Assembly: GCA_026874595.1 (NCBI GenBank)
Contig: CM049306.1
Coordinates: 17,009,019 to 17,073,018, forward strand
DNA from: Sipunculus nudus
Taxonomy: Eukaryota > Annelida > Sipuncula > Golfingiida > Sipunculidae
Length of the DNA stretch: 64,000 nucleotides
Reading direction: 5' to 3'
Shown here piece after piece: positions 36,713 through 49,585 of the stretch; position 1 is the first letter of the stretch, and every line of letters starts with the position of its first letter. The translations under genes and the position numbers were made by a program. The notes below the pieces were generated by a model. That model searched no databases, was not told where the DNA came from, and saw only the letters and a program-made list of their open reading frames with translations.

Positions 36713-37911
36713 CTCTAGCTGGGAATGGGTCTTATAACGCCACTTTGACGTATCTACAGGCTACTTGTACACAAGGCACTTGAGCAAGTGTTAACATACA
36801 GATAAAAACATGTAACCAAGTTATTGAAAGATCACTAAATGAAATTTGTTAGAGCATGTGAAGCAATGCAGTTTTTGTCATTTACAGAACTCTGTAATCT
36901 GAAGCCAGATGTTTCTGCCAGACATCTTTCTGTTATGATCGGTGGCAATTTTTGCACCACCCCTCCTCCGACCCATGTTATAAAAACATGTGGATATAGA
37001 CAAAGACACCGCCTTCACCCCTGGGATTGGCTCATTTTTATGACAGGTTTAATAGATTTTGTTTACCTAGATTATGTTTATGATTACCTTCACTTCTTTA
37101 ATATGTATATGCAGAGTTAGCCGGTATTACAGAGATTCTATAGATAAGGTAGGTGAATAGTGACTTTAAGACCAAAGCAGAGCATTTTGCTGAAGAAAAA
37201 TCATGATGAGAGATGATTGAAATATTTAAACCGTTTATTTATTAATATACAACATTTATTAAGATAGGTTGACTAAAGGTTATCTGAGCTATAGTTATAG
37301 CTATAGTGGATCAAGACTTGGGCTTTAGGGGCTGAAGCACCCCCCCCCCCCAAGCGTACCTACCCGAAAACACAGGAATCATTTTAGCATATTTACATTT
37401 ATGATGGTCTAATACATGTTCCATAAAACAACACACCATTTCAATAAAAACAAAAGTTGAAAGAAATTGTATTAAAAGCATGTTTCTATAGGAAGCTCAT
37501 ATTTGTTTGTATTTATAAAATAATAAGGTACCCACAATGCATGCATGCAGACCTAAACAGTTCTATTTGAGTGATTTAGCAGCCATGGCTCCGAATCCGC
37601 CGTTCAGGTAGAATATTTCAGTTTCTTTAGGCTGTGACATCTTCCTTATGGATATGAATAATTAAATATTGAATTTATATTGAACTTTTCTTCAACTCGC
37701 CTTATCTTAGGGGATATACAAACTTGATTGATTTTAAATTAATTATATTGTATTAACGTTCAGTTAAACAATGTATACATGGTCTTTGTTTTATAATTGC
37801 AATAGTTAACACTCTTAATGTATACTGTCCCTTTAACGCTGCTTTGCTTTATGTCAATTCAGCTTCGAATGGTTCGTACAAGTGTGACATTTTATCTGGA
37901 GATCTCAAGAT

Positions 37912-37985
37912 ATATATTTTTTTGCTTCCTAACATTTTTTTTTGCTTCCTAACATTTTTTTTGCGAAATTTATGTCGAGATCTCG
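37912..37985. repeat. T-rich block, right arm of an inverted pair
   Basis: Two copies of TTTTTGCTTCCTAACA, inverted relative to 36,638-36,712, with nearby ATCTCGAGAT palindromes. Possibly the ends of a small transposon, but no target duplication was found. Confidence 0.45.
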
Positions 37986-38524
37986 AGATGTTATCTCGAG
38001 ATAAATATTTTTTTTCTGTGTCCTAAATCAGCCACAGTACAATTCTACATTGCTAATGATAAAATGTTAGCAATTAATGGTTATAAACTGAAAAAGACAT
38101 AATGAAATATATGTACAGAAGTTAAAAGGAGGTCATGCTGGGTTGAGTGATTTAACATACAACAGTGGTTTATGTACTTGAAATGACAGGGGCTATAAGC
38201 ATACTGACCTCACCTCTGAGTCCTCCCTGTGATGTGTTGTGTCCTGAACTCAATCTGCAGACAGACTGAGGTGAAAGATCATGCACCCAGGGTTATTATT
38301 GGTCTGCTATTGATAGTGTGACTGTGACTCCACATAGTGGACTGATAACGTCTAAACACTACACAGTACACAGAATGTTACGTACATAGCCTTAATAACT
38401 GCCCTGCAAGTAAAGATTTAGTTCTGTACTCCAATTAATTTAGGGTAGGTTATGCTTCACTGGTAACAAGTTTGGCTTTGCTGGATTAAGGTTGGTAGTG
38501 TGTACTGCCAACCAGACCACTATA

Positions 38525-38621
38525 TGTGATGTATAGCTGTTAGTACACTAGTCACCCTCTATGTATCAGTGCACAGCCAGCCACACCATACCATTTAATT
38601 AGATGAATAGCTATTTAAACA
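38525..38621 (+). repeat. 97-bp inverted repeat, left copy
   Basis: TGTGATGTATAGCTGTTAGT through CAGCCAGCC..ACCATACCAT to the ATTAGATGAATAGCTAT end; closely matches the reverse complement of 42,377-42,473. Confidence 0.75.
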
Positions 38622-39578
38622 AATGTAGGCATGTTTGATATGTGTACCACTACCATATAGTAGTGTCGCAATTAATCATTATTATTCATCCGAAATCAGT
38701 GTTCATACCACTGAACCAAAGTCGATAAGATTTACTATATTAAATTGAAAAAGTATATAACAAAAGTAAAATGCTAGGAAATTATTTAGGAAGTAGAATA
38801 ATAACTGTAGTGATGGTGTTTATATTCCACAGCCAATTAATTTTACTCACACATTAATCTTGTATGTGTGTAGTTAATTCCCATTGATCTCATTTGATCA
38901 CTTGCATCTTTTTTTTTATGTAACAGTAACCAATTATTAAACTTATAGGTGGGTTGGTGGTCAGAATGGGAGTGTGTTGTGACAGTACATAGGCATACAA
39001 ATACAAAACCAATTAATAGACTAACAAAAACCAGCTAGACAATTGTTTTATATAAATCATAACTATAAATCTTATTTGTGTAAAATCACAAATTCAGTGT
39101 AACATTTAACATTTTATTTAATTACTGTTGTGTGGAAGATTAAATATATTTTAAATGGTGTTTTCCAATAAATAAATATTAGTGAAGCAATTTTTAATAT
39201 TAGTGTTGTTAAAATGACCTATGGAAAAGGAAATATCCTATATTTGTGATGTACTCAAACCGATAAACATCTAAGTATCTGGTAAACGTAAACTGGGTAT
39301 AATGAACTTACCTAAAATCTGGGGGGCTTATATGGGCGATTAAAAGGTTGTTTAATGAATGAATATCTATAATGTATTGTTATATCTTAAATCTTATTAC
39401 AGCTTCTTATGAGATCAAAGGGTATTAGCCTCACAGAATGATCATTCAAGGTTGTGAGAATTTAATTGTCTGTAGTATATACCATCACAACAGATATTAT
39501 TCTACTTAATATATTGTGGCATTACTATTAATATGTTAAATTACATATTATTAGGTTATTGTTAGGAATATTTAGGAA

Positions 39579-40596
39579 GCTATCTAGGATGCATACGCAT
39601 GCCAGATTTCAGGTAATTTGGTCAAACCACTGCAGAGATATGAGTGATTTTAACCTAAGGCAGACAAACAGATAGACGCTGTGCAAAAATGGCTACAGGT
39701 GGCGCCACCAAATTTGTGTATGTTATAAAGCTATCCAAGGGCTACATTTGTGTAAAAATTTTTTCCTGATTGGTCGAATGGTTCCTGACATATGAGCTTG
39801 GATTTCTGCAGTGTGAACGTGAAGGTATGTGGAGCCACCTGTCATAAAATCAAGAAAAATATCTAGGATGTATACGAATGCCGAATTTCAGGTGAATTAG
39901 TCAAACTACTGCAAAGATATGAGTGATTTTAACCTAAGGCAGACAAACAGATGGACGCTGTGTGGAAATGGCTGCAGGTGCATCACCATTTTTGTGTATG
40001 TTATAAAGCTATTCAAGGGCTGCATTTGTGTAAAATTTTTTTTCTGATGGGTCAAACGGTTCCCAAGATATGAGCTTGGATGTCTGCAGGTTAACGTGAA
40101 TGTAGGTGGCGCCACCTGTCATAAAATCAAGAAAGCTATCTAGGATGTATACGCATGCCGAATTTTAGGTGAATTAGTCAAACCACTGCAGAGATATGTA
40201 TGATTTTAACCCAAGGCAGATGAACAGATGGACACTGTGTAAACATGGTTGCAGGTGGCGCCACCTTTTTTGTGTATGTTATAAAGCTATCCCACGGCTA
40301 CATTTGTGTAAAAAATTTTTTCCTGATCGGTCAAACGGTTGCCGAGATATGTGGGTTTATGTGTGGAAACAGACACACAAACAGACGCTGGGCAGAGAGG
40401 AAAGGTCAGAGGTCAAGGTCACTTGGTTAGGCACCAGTTCACATGTGACCTGATAATTTGTGTAAGTTTCGGAAAAATCCGTCCAGTAGTCTCAGAGGAG
40501 TTCTCCGGAAACGAACGCGGCGGCGGCAGCGGCGGCGGCGGAACCAGGTCAAAAATATAGTATCCGCAAAACTTTGTTTTGGCGGATACAATTACA
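39579..40596 (+). repeat. Family B tandem-repeat element
   Basis: Three to four units of about 250 bp (TATACGCATGCCGAATTTCA, CAAACCACTGCAGAGATATG, CAGGTGGCGCCACC, TTATAAAGCTATCC) lead to a unique 3' part: TTCACATGTGACCTGATAAT, AGAGGAGTTCTCCGGAAACG, (GGC)n and a terminal hairpin GTATCCGCAAAAC..GTTTTGGCGGATAC. The hairpin end plus repeat core suggests a HINE/pearl-like non-autonomous element; this class is inferred. Confidence 0.75.
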
Positions 40597-42376
40597 AATA
40601 TATTTGCATTGCCAGAAAACATAAAATAAATAATTATTTATATCAATCGATTTTGAAAAAGCTTTTGATTTTTCAGAATAGTCCCACATTCAGAAAACTT
40701 TAAGTCTCTCTACAAATTTTGAGGATTCTTAAAAAAATCAGATAATATTCTTTACACGAACATCAGCAGTTGTGTCATGAATAGAGGTTGGGCTACTGAG
40801 TATTCATTTAAGCATCTCAAATATTAGCAGGTAAAATCAGAAATAATCAAAATATTAAATTGGTTCATATCAGAGTTAATGAATATAAATTAATACAATA
40901 TGCAGATTATACTACTCTTATACTGACAGCTCTAGGGGGTTACAGGTCAGTTAAGAAAGTTATTAAGACATTTGAACACTGAGAGACATCATGAGATAAA
41001 CATGGATAAAACTGCAGTGATGCCAGTAAATGATATATTAAATGATGAAGAAAATTCGAGTTTAAACTTTGTGAGAGATGATGCTAACCTTACTAAAACG
41101 TATTATATTCAACAAAACTAACTGCTCAAGACATGATATGACAGTAAATGTAAAGACACACCAGCTTCCACACTTTGGCAGCTTTCAAGCTTATATTAGG
41201 CAAATACATAATACTGAGAAAAACATAGCTTAACAAACTACTAATATCTCAGTCCATTATAAAAAATGAAAACCATTAAGGAAGTTTTTAGAATAGTTCA
41301 TACATATTCTATATATATTTTTTTCAATTCAGTAAATTGTCCATTGAACAGTGATTTGTATTTTATCATTTTTATGACCCTCTAGATCCACAAAACAAAT
41401 ATATAAAGGGTTTTGTACATGTATATATAGGTAAATGTATGTCTTCATTTCTTGTTCTTGGTTCTATATATGTAAGAGTCATTTATATATTATCTGTCAT
41501 ATGATTGTCATGTTTTCTTTTTGTTTGAAAAAAAGTCTTACATCGCAGCAGTGAGTGGTGCAAAAATAAGTCACTGTTTACCTCCTATGTATATATGCGC
41601 TATATTGTTAATATGTTAAAAAAAATGTTATCAAATTATTGCCATTTTTTGGATCTAGTACCATCTGTTGGAAATTTTGTACAAAGAATTCAATCAATCT
41701 TTTGAAGCTTTCAGCTTCATTAATTTGCAGATGCATTTGATTTAAAAGCAATTTATCATGTTATTGCTGGAACTATTTGTCATCTTTATGAGGGAAAAAC
41801 TGATAATATCTGGATAATGGTAACTAACTGATAATAAGTATAGTGTGGATTGTGGATTTTAACAGATTATTGTACATACTGGATATTTAAAGTAGTTTTT
41901 ATGATTAAAATGAAATAATATTAATGATTATAATAAATATCATGCTTTCTTTAATGTACTGTAACTGAAATAGTTCATGTACTGTGATCTTGTAGTTAGA
42001 CCATTGACTCTCTATCAGACAGTCTTCTCACCAAAGATTACTGTTACATTAAAAGTAACTCATTAAAGGTTACCATTATATCCTAACCAGTTCACAGGTA
42101 ATTAGCCACACGCAGTGGCACAAGGCTACCTTACTAATTAATAACAAATAATTTATAATATTTAAAAAATTGCTAACTAATATGGTTTGGCTATACATAT
42201 TGTGTATTTAATATTTACAAGGAAAGGTTACAGTTATATAAAATAATAAAATCATCAAAGGTTACTGTTATGTGGATACTATTGATTGTCTATGGTGAAT
42301 ACACACCATCACCCCAGTAAATTACTCTACTGCACATATAATCAGATAATGGCCCCGGTGGGTTATCTGTTAATCT
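40597..42376. other. Intergenic, no gene seen
   Basis: AT-rich, no ORF, exon or element supported. Confidence 0.5.
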
Positions 42377-42473
42377 GTTTATACAGCTATTCATCTAATT
42401 AGATGGTATGGTATGGCTGGCTGTGCACCGATGCATAGAGGGTGTCTAGTGTAGTAACAGTTATACATCACAT
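42377..42473 (-). repeat. 97-bp inverted repeat, right copy
   Basis: Reverse complement of 38,525-38,621 with about 10 differences; 3.75 kb apart. Confidence 0.75.
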
Positions 42474-42919
42474 ATTACTGCCAACCAGACAACACTGCCA
42501 ACCGGACCAGTAGTGTTTTAGACCCTATTGGGATTAAGAGTCAGGTTACCTGCATCCTCTAGGCTCAGTGTAATTCCACAAAGCTGAATCAGTGTCATGG
42601 GACCTGACGTTGAATTTCATTAACCTTAATAACCTAGTACCCAGTCTTGATCGAGATTAAATCACTCGTTACCTTTGCAGCATTGCAAAGCTGAAATTTA
42701 CCTCGAATTAAATTGGAGTAGGCTCTCTGTTGTGATCGCCTGGACAATTCCGCCAAATTCATTAGGCACACACAGACATATATATATATATATAGTGTAT
42801 ACACGCGGACAATACTGCATTAATTTCCTGTGTTGAAACATAATCATTTGATATAAAAAACTTTTGAAGACAATTATTATTTATTAAGACTAAGAGTGCA
42901 GGCTAAATTGAAGTACTTG

Positions 42920-44437
42920 AAATGGCGTCAATTTTTCTTCCAGGGTGGGGGGGGATGACTTTGTATATTTATATATACACACACACACACACATAGCTTT
43001 TTCAGCGTCTCTGAGTGACATATTCAACTATATATATATATATATTATATCTATTTAAATATATATATATATATATATATCATACCAATGTTAATCATAT
43101 ATCAAATAATTATAATCTTGTAATAGAAAATAAGTTTTTGTAATTCAAAGCAAGGTTTAGAAATAACATTTTTAGTAAATGGATCCAAAGTATTTAATTC
43201 TATTTATTAATATATTTCATTTGCAATATCATAATATTATTCTCTGAAAAGTCAGGGGGATGATTACATTGGCCATCCCCCCCCCCCCCCCCTTGCCAAA
43301 AAGTGGGGGGTATATATACAGTCAAGCCGGCTTATTGTCATATCGGTGGTGCATGCATAAATTATAATAACCGGGATGTGACATTATGCGGGCTTCAACA
43401 TTGATGTCCGTTTGAGTCATAGAAGAAGCGTTATGTCTCAAATGATATTAAATAATTCGTCGACAAAAAGGAAACAGAAACGTTTATGAAAATTTTTATT
43501 GCACAACGGCATATCAAATCACGTTTTTGCGCACCTTATTTCCTGTACGTTTTGTGTCGCATGCCGCAACAACTGACAAAAATCCGACTTGCCAGCAGAA
43601 AGAGACGTAGCGTCTAGGTCATGAGATCAAATGTCTGGAAATATGCGGCACAGTTATAACTTTATGCGTAGGCGAACTATTTTACTTAATAATTATCTCC
43701 CCGGCTATTGTGCCTTATTTATGGGATATCTTTTTCAATGACTCGAACTTCCATGATCGTCTTTATGATAGGACTGTTGGGGGTGCGGGCATCGTCATGC
43801 AATCGTCAACTTTCTGATTTGGTGCGGTTGAGGTTTTGGACCGGGTATGTCCTCTAGTGCTCACAAAACCTCCAGCTTTTCATGGACCCTTAAAGGGGAT
43901 TTCAAGTCGTAAGCAACGTTTAGAGCTCGTGCTTCATATATCTTGGCGAAACGTCACCAATATGTAAACAACGGCCTTTCAAAGGCCATGAGTTGATTAT
44001 GTATGACTTGTGATCGCAAACATTGCCCTCTAACTTACGAAGAAATGCAATGAACTGGATTACCGTGGTATCTTAAGACGTTAATTAGCTAAGAGACGGG
44101 GAGTGACCTGCATGCATCACTGCACTTGCCTGCCGCACACAGGTAGGATATGTGATTGTTCGATACGCCTGACCGATTACAGGCTATTGGCCTCGTTGAT
44201 CGGCGTCTGATGTGATATTAACTGCGATCTGGTATCACTGCAAAGGGCTCCAAGCATGACAATAAACGGGATTATGACAATATTCCATGACATTAAACGG
44301 TCAGATTTACTATTGTTTATATAGGAAATGGTTTGGGATTTCAGATTTATGTGACAATAAACCGGAATTTCTATTAACCGATATGACACAAAGTGGGCTC
44401 GACTGTACCCCCCATCCCCCCTAAAATGACGCCCCTG
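42920..44437. mobile_element. hAT-like MITE, interrupted
   Basis: The right end is TAAAATGACGCCCCTG, reading CAGGGGCGTCATTTTA inward, a hAT-style terminus. The left end is a worn AAATGGCGTCAATTTTT. The 8-bp duplication AGTACTTG flanks it exactly (42,912-42,919 and 44,438-44,445). Removing the inner insertion leaves about 430 bp with G-rich subterminal runs and no ORF. Confidence 0.78.
43319..44405. mobile_element. pogo/Tc1-type MITE inserted in the hAT-like MITE
   Basis: Inverted ends CAGTCAAGCCGGCTTATTG and (reversed) CAGTCGAGCCCACTTTGTG both run into GTCATATCGGT. TA lies at each side (43,317-43,318 and 44,406-44,407). CAGTC ends with TA duplication fit the Tc1/mariner/pogo group. 1,087 bp with no transposase-like ORF; ends about 80% alike, so not very young. 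Confidence 0.78.
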
Positions 44438-44445
44438 AGTACTTG

Positions 44446-45060
44446 CTTGATGTCTAGAAGCTTTATTAAGTTATGAATATATACCAGCCTGATATAAGGT
44501 TTGTTAATGTCTATACCATATGCAGTTCTAGGACGATATAGGACGGTATAATACTATATTGATAGGTCTTGTTATCTAGATCCAGCTCACTGCCAGCTGG
44601 GGCTGGTTTCTTCGTGGACCCAGATCCTCCCGGAGTCCATGCAAAATATACGTCCCCTAACAATGTACAAATACCAGTAACGGCAGTAGACAAACCAGTA
44701 TTCTTTAACAACGGTAGAGTTGGTGGCTGTTCATACGACATTTATTTGTACATTTTATTCAGTTAGTTTTGAAATTCACCATCTGATGGTACCAACGTGG
44801 TCTTTACTCCCTGACCAGATAAAGCAGTAAAACGCAGGTGACAGATTACTATCGCGGATGGTGGCCTTAAACACCACGAACAGCGCCACCTGTCTTCGCC
44901 TAGATGAACTTCGTGGGCTGTCAAAATATCACGACACATTTACATGTTTACATCGTTTACAGGCAACTTCTTCCGTCGCCTAACGTACAAAAATGTAGGC
45001 CTATTGATGTAAATATTAGAATAGTAGCTGTATCATATACTTGTAGTCATCCCTCTTTTT
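44446..45060. other. Intergenic between MITE and LINE
   Basis: Holds the weak candidate exon at 44,591-44,741; otherwise nothing recognised. Confidence 0.5.
44591..44741 (-). CDS. Candidate first exon, unidentified protein
   Basis: ATG at 44,741 opens 50 codons (MSYEQPPTLPLLKNTG, then a hydrophobic stretch ending GDVYFAW, then a Gly/Ser/Pro-rich part) up to a good donor GCA|GTGAGC. Its phase does not fit PLP-enzyme exon 1. No partner exon was found, so it may be chance. Confidence 0.3.
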
Positions 45061-45257
45061 CATAGAGGGATAGCGGATAGCCACCGCGTAGGGATAATGT
45101 CACAGTGTTCCACAGAGTATCAAAAGCCCCCTGGCTGTACAACCGGCATTTTGCAATATCCGATGAAAAAAAAATAAAAAATAATAAAAAAAAAAAAAAA
45201 AACCACCTAGATATATAACGAACACAGGCGTACAAAAAATCTTGTCATGCTTATCAT
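45061..45257. repeat. Long direct repeat, 5' of LINE
   Basis: Begins CATAGAGGGATAGCGGATAG and ends GTCATGCTTATCAT. It matches 49,586-49,761 with indels in a poly(A) stretch and roughly 10-15% differences. Confidence 0.85.
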
Positions 45258-45452
45258 ACAAAATAATATCAAGCGCAAGTACTGTGCATTCTAAGCAACA
45301 AATAACTGAATTTAGGTGAGTGTCAGACAAATATTATACGTTAATTCTCTGAAAATTGTTTCCATGAATCAGATACTAAGTCACGCCTGGCTGATTTTCC
45401 CTGGACACACGTTTGTAAAATCCATTTTTGCCCGCTGGGCAGTGAGATCAAC

Positions 45453-46915
45453 ATGAATACCTCCGTTGTTAACGTTATTGCGCAATCACATGAACTGCAG
45501 AATGAGGGGTCGCTCACTGGCATGCAAATTTTGAATGATGAACCGTGTGATCATTGTGATCGTGTGATCACTGTGATGTTGGCGACTTTACCGTTGAGGA
45601 TTTACAGAGGCCTGTCTCGGACATTATTGTTAAAATTCTAGATGATATCAACACAGATCCAAAAGATGCTGTGGTTCACAAAGTCCTTACGTACTCACAA
45701 AACGATGTTTCATTGTTAGAGAACATCAGATTTGAACTTTATAAAAAAGCTAAAATGAAACCAAACTTTCCTGGAGGGTCTCTGATTAAACGACAAAGGC
45801 CAAAGTCTCAAATGGAACAAAGTCTCGGTGAAAAGCTGGCCAAAGACTGCTAAATACTGGCATCATTCATCTGTGATGCTCCAGCAGAAGAGCTGCCCAG
45901 TATTTTCACTACGAGCAAATATAGCGGCAGTGTTATAATTGAAACCTGCGGTAAACCCTCTGATCACCCTTGTGTTCCTTTTCGACAGTTGTAGCAGCCC
46001 GGCTGATACAGTAGCTCTTCACGCTGTGAAACTGGAAGAAATTCAGTCAGAGTGTGCAAATATTAAATAGTTGTTCTCTGATATTGTGTCTGAATTAAAA
46101 CAAGAAATCACAGATAACAATGGTGAAATAAGTCGATGTAATGAAGAAATTGAGAGATTACGATTTTCTATTCAAAGCTTGAATGACGTGAAGGATGACG
46201 TTGCTAAACAATCAGTTGAATTGTCTCAGTTAAGTGTAGAGATGGTAGACATGAAAAATGATATTAAAATGTGCTTTGATGAACTTGGCATGATGCGCTC
46301 TACCTTGGAAATTTCTGTGAGAGGTGTGAAGTACGATTTAGCAAAACATTCCAGTTTAATCAATAATGTGAAGAGACGTGCAGAAGAAATGGCAATTGAG
46401 GCTGTAACTGATCGTTTGAAGATTGGAAATGACATCAGGTTGTCTTATGGAAGGCTCAGGTCTGCAGAAAATGACATCCAAGACTGTGCCCATAAGGCAG
46501 AATCCGCAATAACAACACTGAAATTTTTGCGTGCAAAAATTGCGGAAATAGAATCACACTTTTCTCACCAGAAAGCAGACCGTATGCGGATGCCCTTCGA
46601 CATGGACGCCTGATATCAGGACGGCAGTCTGATACTAGATCGAGTGTGCAGCAGTCAAATAGTCATTTGAATTCATCTGATACTGCGCAGAATGGGATGG
46701 CAACTTCACGGGCACCTCTACACACGGATGACACTTTCCACACACGCACGTATAACAATAGTAATACTGATACAATAGAAGGCTCGTTCACTGGTATCTC
46801 GCTGAGACGGAGCGGGGACCGAGACAGACATATAGTGGACTATTACGTCGGTAAAATAGAAGACTGTGTTTCATATGATGATTTGATATCGTACATCAAA
46901 AGGAGAAATGTATAG
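45453..46915 (+). pseudogene. LINE ORF1 remnant
   Basis: Open pieces at 45,453-45,641, 45,671-45,853, 46,071-46,613 and 46,646-46,915. The third is a 180-codon coiled coil (SELKQEITDNNGEISRCNEE and on, heptad-rich). The last ends DYYVGKIEDCVSYDDLISYI, resembling the start of an RNA-binding domain. Frames change between pieces, so no intact protein is made. Confidence 0.65.
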
Positions 46916-47029
46916 AGGTGATAGATTTGCGATAGTGATAGTGCAAACTGCACTATACCGCCCCGAAAATTAAAAAAAGTACCTTAAACCAAAATGTTTA
47001 ACCTTAGCTTAACTTAAACATGGCGTGAT

Positions 47030-49409
47030 TAGATTCGCACGAATAAAATGGTTTGAAGCAGGGAGACGGCGTGGCTGGGAGTGAAGTGAATATCGTTCGC
47101 ATAAACTAGCGAAATGTGAATTCGGACGTGCAATGGGGCATATTCATAAAGTTGCCGAGGAAGAGCTCTTTCAAGAGCTGCACGATAACTCGGAACTTCA
47201 CTCCAGGTCATATTTCGTATGATCCACAAGATACTGCAGAAGGGTGGGCTGACTATTTCGAAAAATATATATACCCCTAAACAGCAAAATCATTTTGATG
47301 GGGGCTGTTATCACAACGTGGTCGAGCAAGTTGGCAACATGAAAAAGGTATTTTGTTGTAGCAAGAAGCTCCGAGATGGCGTTATAACACAACTAAAAGT
47401 GCGCAATGCGGTGAAGGCCCTTAAAAGAGGGAAATCCGGCGGTCTTGATCGTGTACCAAATGAGCAACTCATTTTTGGTGGGAATGCATTGAGGGATCAT
47501 CTTTGTCACCTTTTCAATTTAATGTTGTACACGGAAGAAATTCCAGTTAGCTTGAAGCGCGGCCTTATTGTAACGATACCAAAAGAGAAAGGAAACAGTA
47601 CAAAACCGGATGCACACAGAAATTTCGCTCCTGTCTGTTATTTATAAAGTTTTCGAAAAAATATTACTTGAACGTTTCTTGAAATTTATAAAGGTGAATC
47701 AGATCCAGTTTCCCGACAGTCTACAATTTGCTTACCAAAAACAAATGTCCTCATTACATGCTTCTTATATAGTTCAAGAAGTTATTTCATATTTTAGAGA
47801 AAAGGGATCTAAATATGTCTGTGCTGCCTCGATAATTAGAGAGCTTTTTATTCAGTATGGTACGATGGCCTTCAATATAAGATTTTCAATTTAGGAATTA
47901 AGGGTAAATTTTGGAGGCTTATTGTTTCTTCCTATACCAATGTTCAGAGCGCGGTTCAGGTGGATAGCTATAGAAGTATAGATGGTTCAATGTTAAACAG
48001 TGTGTACGGCAGGGTGGGGTCCTATCACCCTGGTGGTTTTGGTGTACAAAAATGATCTCTTAGAAGAATTACGATATTTTAAATTTGGAGCCTGCATTGC
48101 CGATACTTATATGGGTTCTCCAGTACACAGGCTGACGATGTTGCGCTACTCTCGCCTACACCCCATGCAGGGTCTTCAAAATATGATCAATATATGCTAT
48201 GCTCACAGTTCAAATGGCGTTTAAACTTCAACCACAAAAAATCAGTTATTCTGACGTTTGGGGAGAGTGTTTTAACGTTTAATAAATATTATTCAAAGAG
48301 AGCGTGGTATTTAGGGCAGGACTTGATTCGACAGGCAAGGAGTCACGTGCATCTTGGTGTACATTTGCAGACTGACTTCACGCACAAAGAATCTGTTGCT
48401 AACGCGTGTCATAGGGTGAAAGGATCTTTTCTGTCATTGGCCGGTTCAGCCAAAGCTTTAAAGCCACTTTCGTGTATGTTGCTATACAAACAGATTCTAA
48501 TTCCTGGTGCTTTATTTGGCTGCGAGCTATGGAATAATTTAAATAAGACTGAACTCTTGATATTGGAAAGATTTCATAGGTTTTGTGTGAAGAATTCTCA
48601 GGACTTCAAGCCTACTGTTAGAACTAATATTGCTTTATCAATGGTAGGTATACCCTGTTTAGAATCTTTCATTGATAAAGCAAAGCTAATTTTTTTGGTA
48701 ACTTCTAAAAATTAATCATTTCAAATCCTTGCAAGAAAATCGTGTTATACCGTTTCATTAACTTCTTGTTGAATAAAAGACTTAAAATATACGGATTTAC
48801 CGCCGACATGTATCGACTGTTAAACAAATATGAACTGCTTGATACCATTTATATCTGCTTAATCGGTTGTGAACCCTTTCCAGACAGCCTGGACGAATGG
48901 AGATGTAAAGTAATTGAAAGTATTGTGAACTATGAGTATACCATGCATGAATTTAGCGTTTCGCGAGATTTGACCTTATATAATTTTTTCGAGGTTCCCG
49001 GTGATCGCTTCTCCTCGTCTGCTCTGTGGGCAACATAAGTCAGATACCTGGTTCATTGCCTAGGTTTAGGTACTTAGCGCAGCTACTTGTGAATCTGGAA
49101 AATTTTAACATGCAACATCAGTTCCTTTGTCATCGTTGCGGAAAATTATATTTCAATGCAGTAGTACATATAGTTGAATCCTGTACTGCTACAATTAACC
49201 AGAGAGAACATATGTGGAACTTTATTTGTGATAAATTACCCGTTCAGGTTGCCCTGTCGGACATTGAACTCGTAAGAGCCTTGATAAAAGCGGACATTGT
49301 ATATGGATTAAACGAATCTTCCGAACTCGAACACTATTCAGCCGCTTTACTAAATGAGGTCTCTCTTTTCTTTAAAGAGTCTGAGAAGATTATTAATGAA
49401 CTATCTTGA
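47030..49409 (+). pseudogene. LINE ORF2 remnant (reverse transcriptase)
   Basis: RT palm pieces: AVKALKRGKSGGLDRVPNEQ (the KSGGPDGIPNE block), GLIVTIPKEKGNS, and KVFEKILLERFLKF in another frame. The catalytic ADD appears as TQADDVALLSPTP near 48,130, where most LINEs have YADD. The thumb and C-terminal parts are at 48,194-49,409, ending in a Cys/His cluster (CHRCG, then HIVESC). Spread over several frames. Confidence 0.8.
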
Positions 49410-49585
49410 TCATTATCAAATAACATATTAATTGCCTGTATGCCATACAACATGAAATGTTTTTCTATTTCACCTTTCCGATTATTGATTTGTAATTTGA
49501 AATGCTTTTGTATTACTTCTGTATTTATATTTTGTATGTTGATCTTCGCTTTGTCGGAGGAAATAAAGGTTAACAACAACAACAA

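Larger units (their letters stand above)
36713..39578. other. Intergenic, no gene supported
   Basis: Mostly AT-rich single-copy sequence. It includes the T-rich inverted block and one arm of a 97-bp inverted pair (38,525-38,621). An ATG in good context (GCAGCCATGG, 37,583) with a donor 23 bp later is too short to call. Confidence 0.45.
45258..49585 (+). mobile_element. Decayed LINE (non-LTR retrotransposon)
   Basis: About 4.3 kb: a 5' leader, a coiled-coil ORF1 region, an RT-bearing ORF2 region and a tail GGTTAACAACAACAAC. The endonuclease domain expected at the start of ORF2 is missing (only about 110 bp separates the end of ORF1 from post-endonuclease sequence), so the copy has an internal deletion as well as several frameshifts and stops. 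The RT motifs suit the CR1/Jockey/L2 side of LINEs, but the clade cannot be fixed by eye. Flanked by direct repeats of nearly 200 bp. Confidence 0.85.

Noticed and set aside
36839-37120. 93-codon open frame
   Set aside because: No splice context and a low-complexity hydrophobic end; not protein-like.
37583-37605. Possible first exon MAPNPPF with Kozak-like ATG and a GTAGAA donor
   Set aside because: Only seven codons and no matching downstream exon found.
42660-42760. Upstream first exon of the PLP-enzyme gene
   Set aside because: One donor-like site (CGAG|GTAAAT) is not enough; no promoter motif or coding content.
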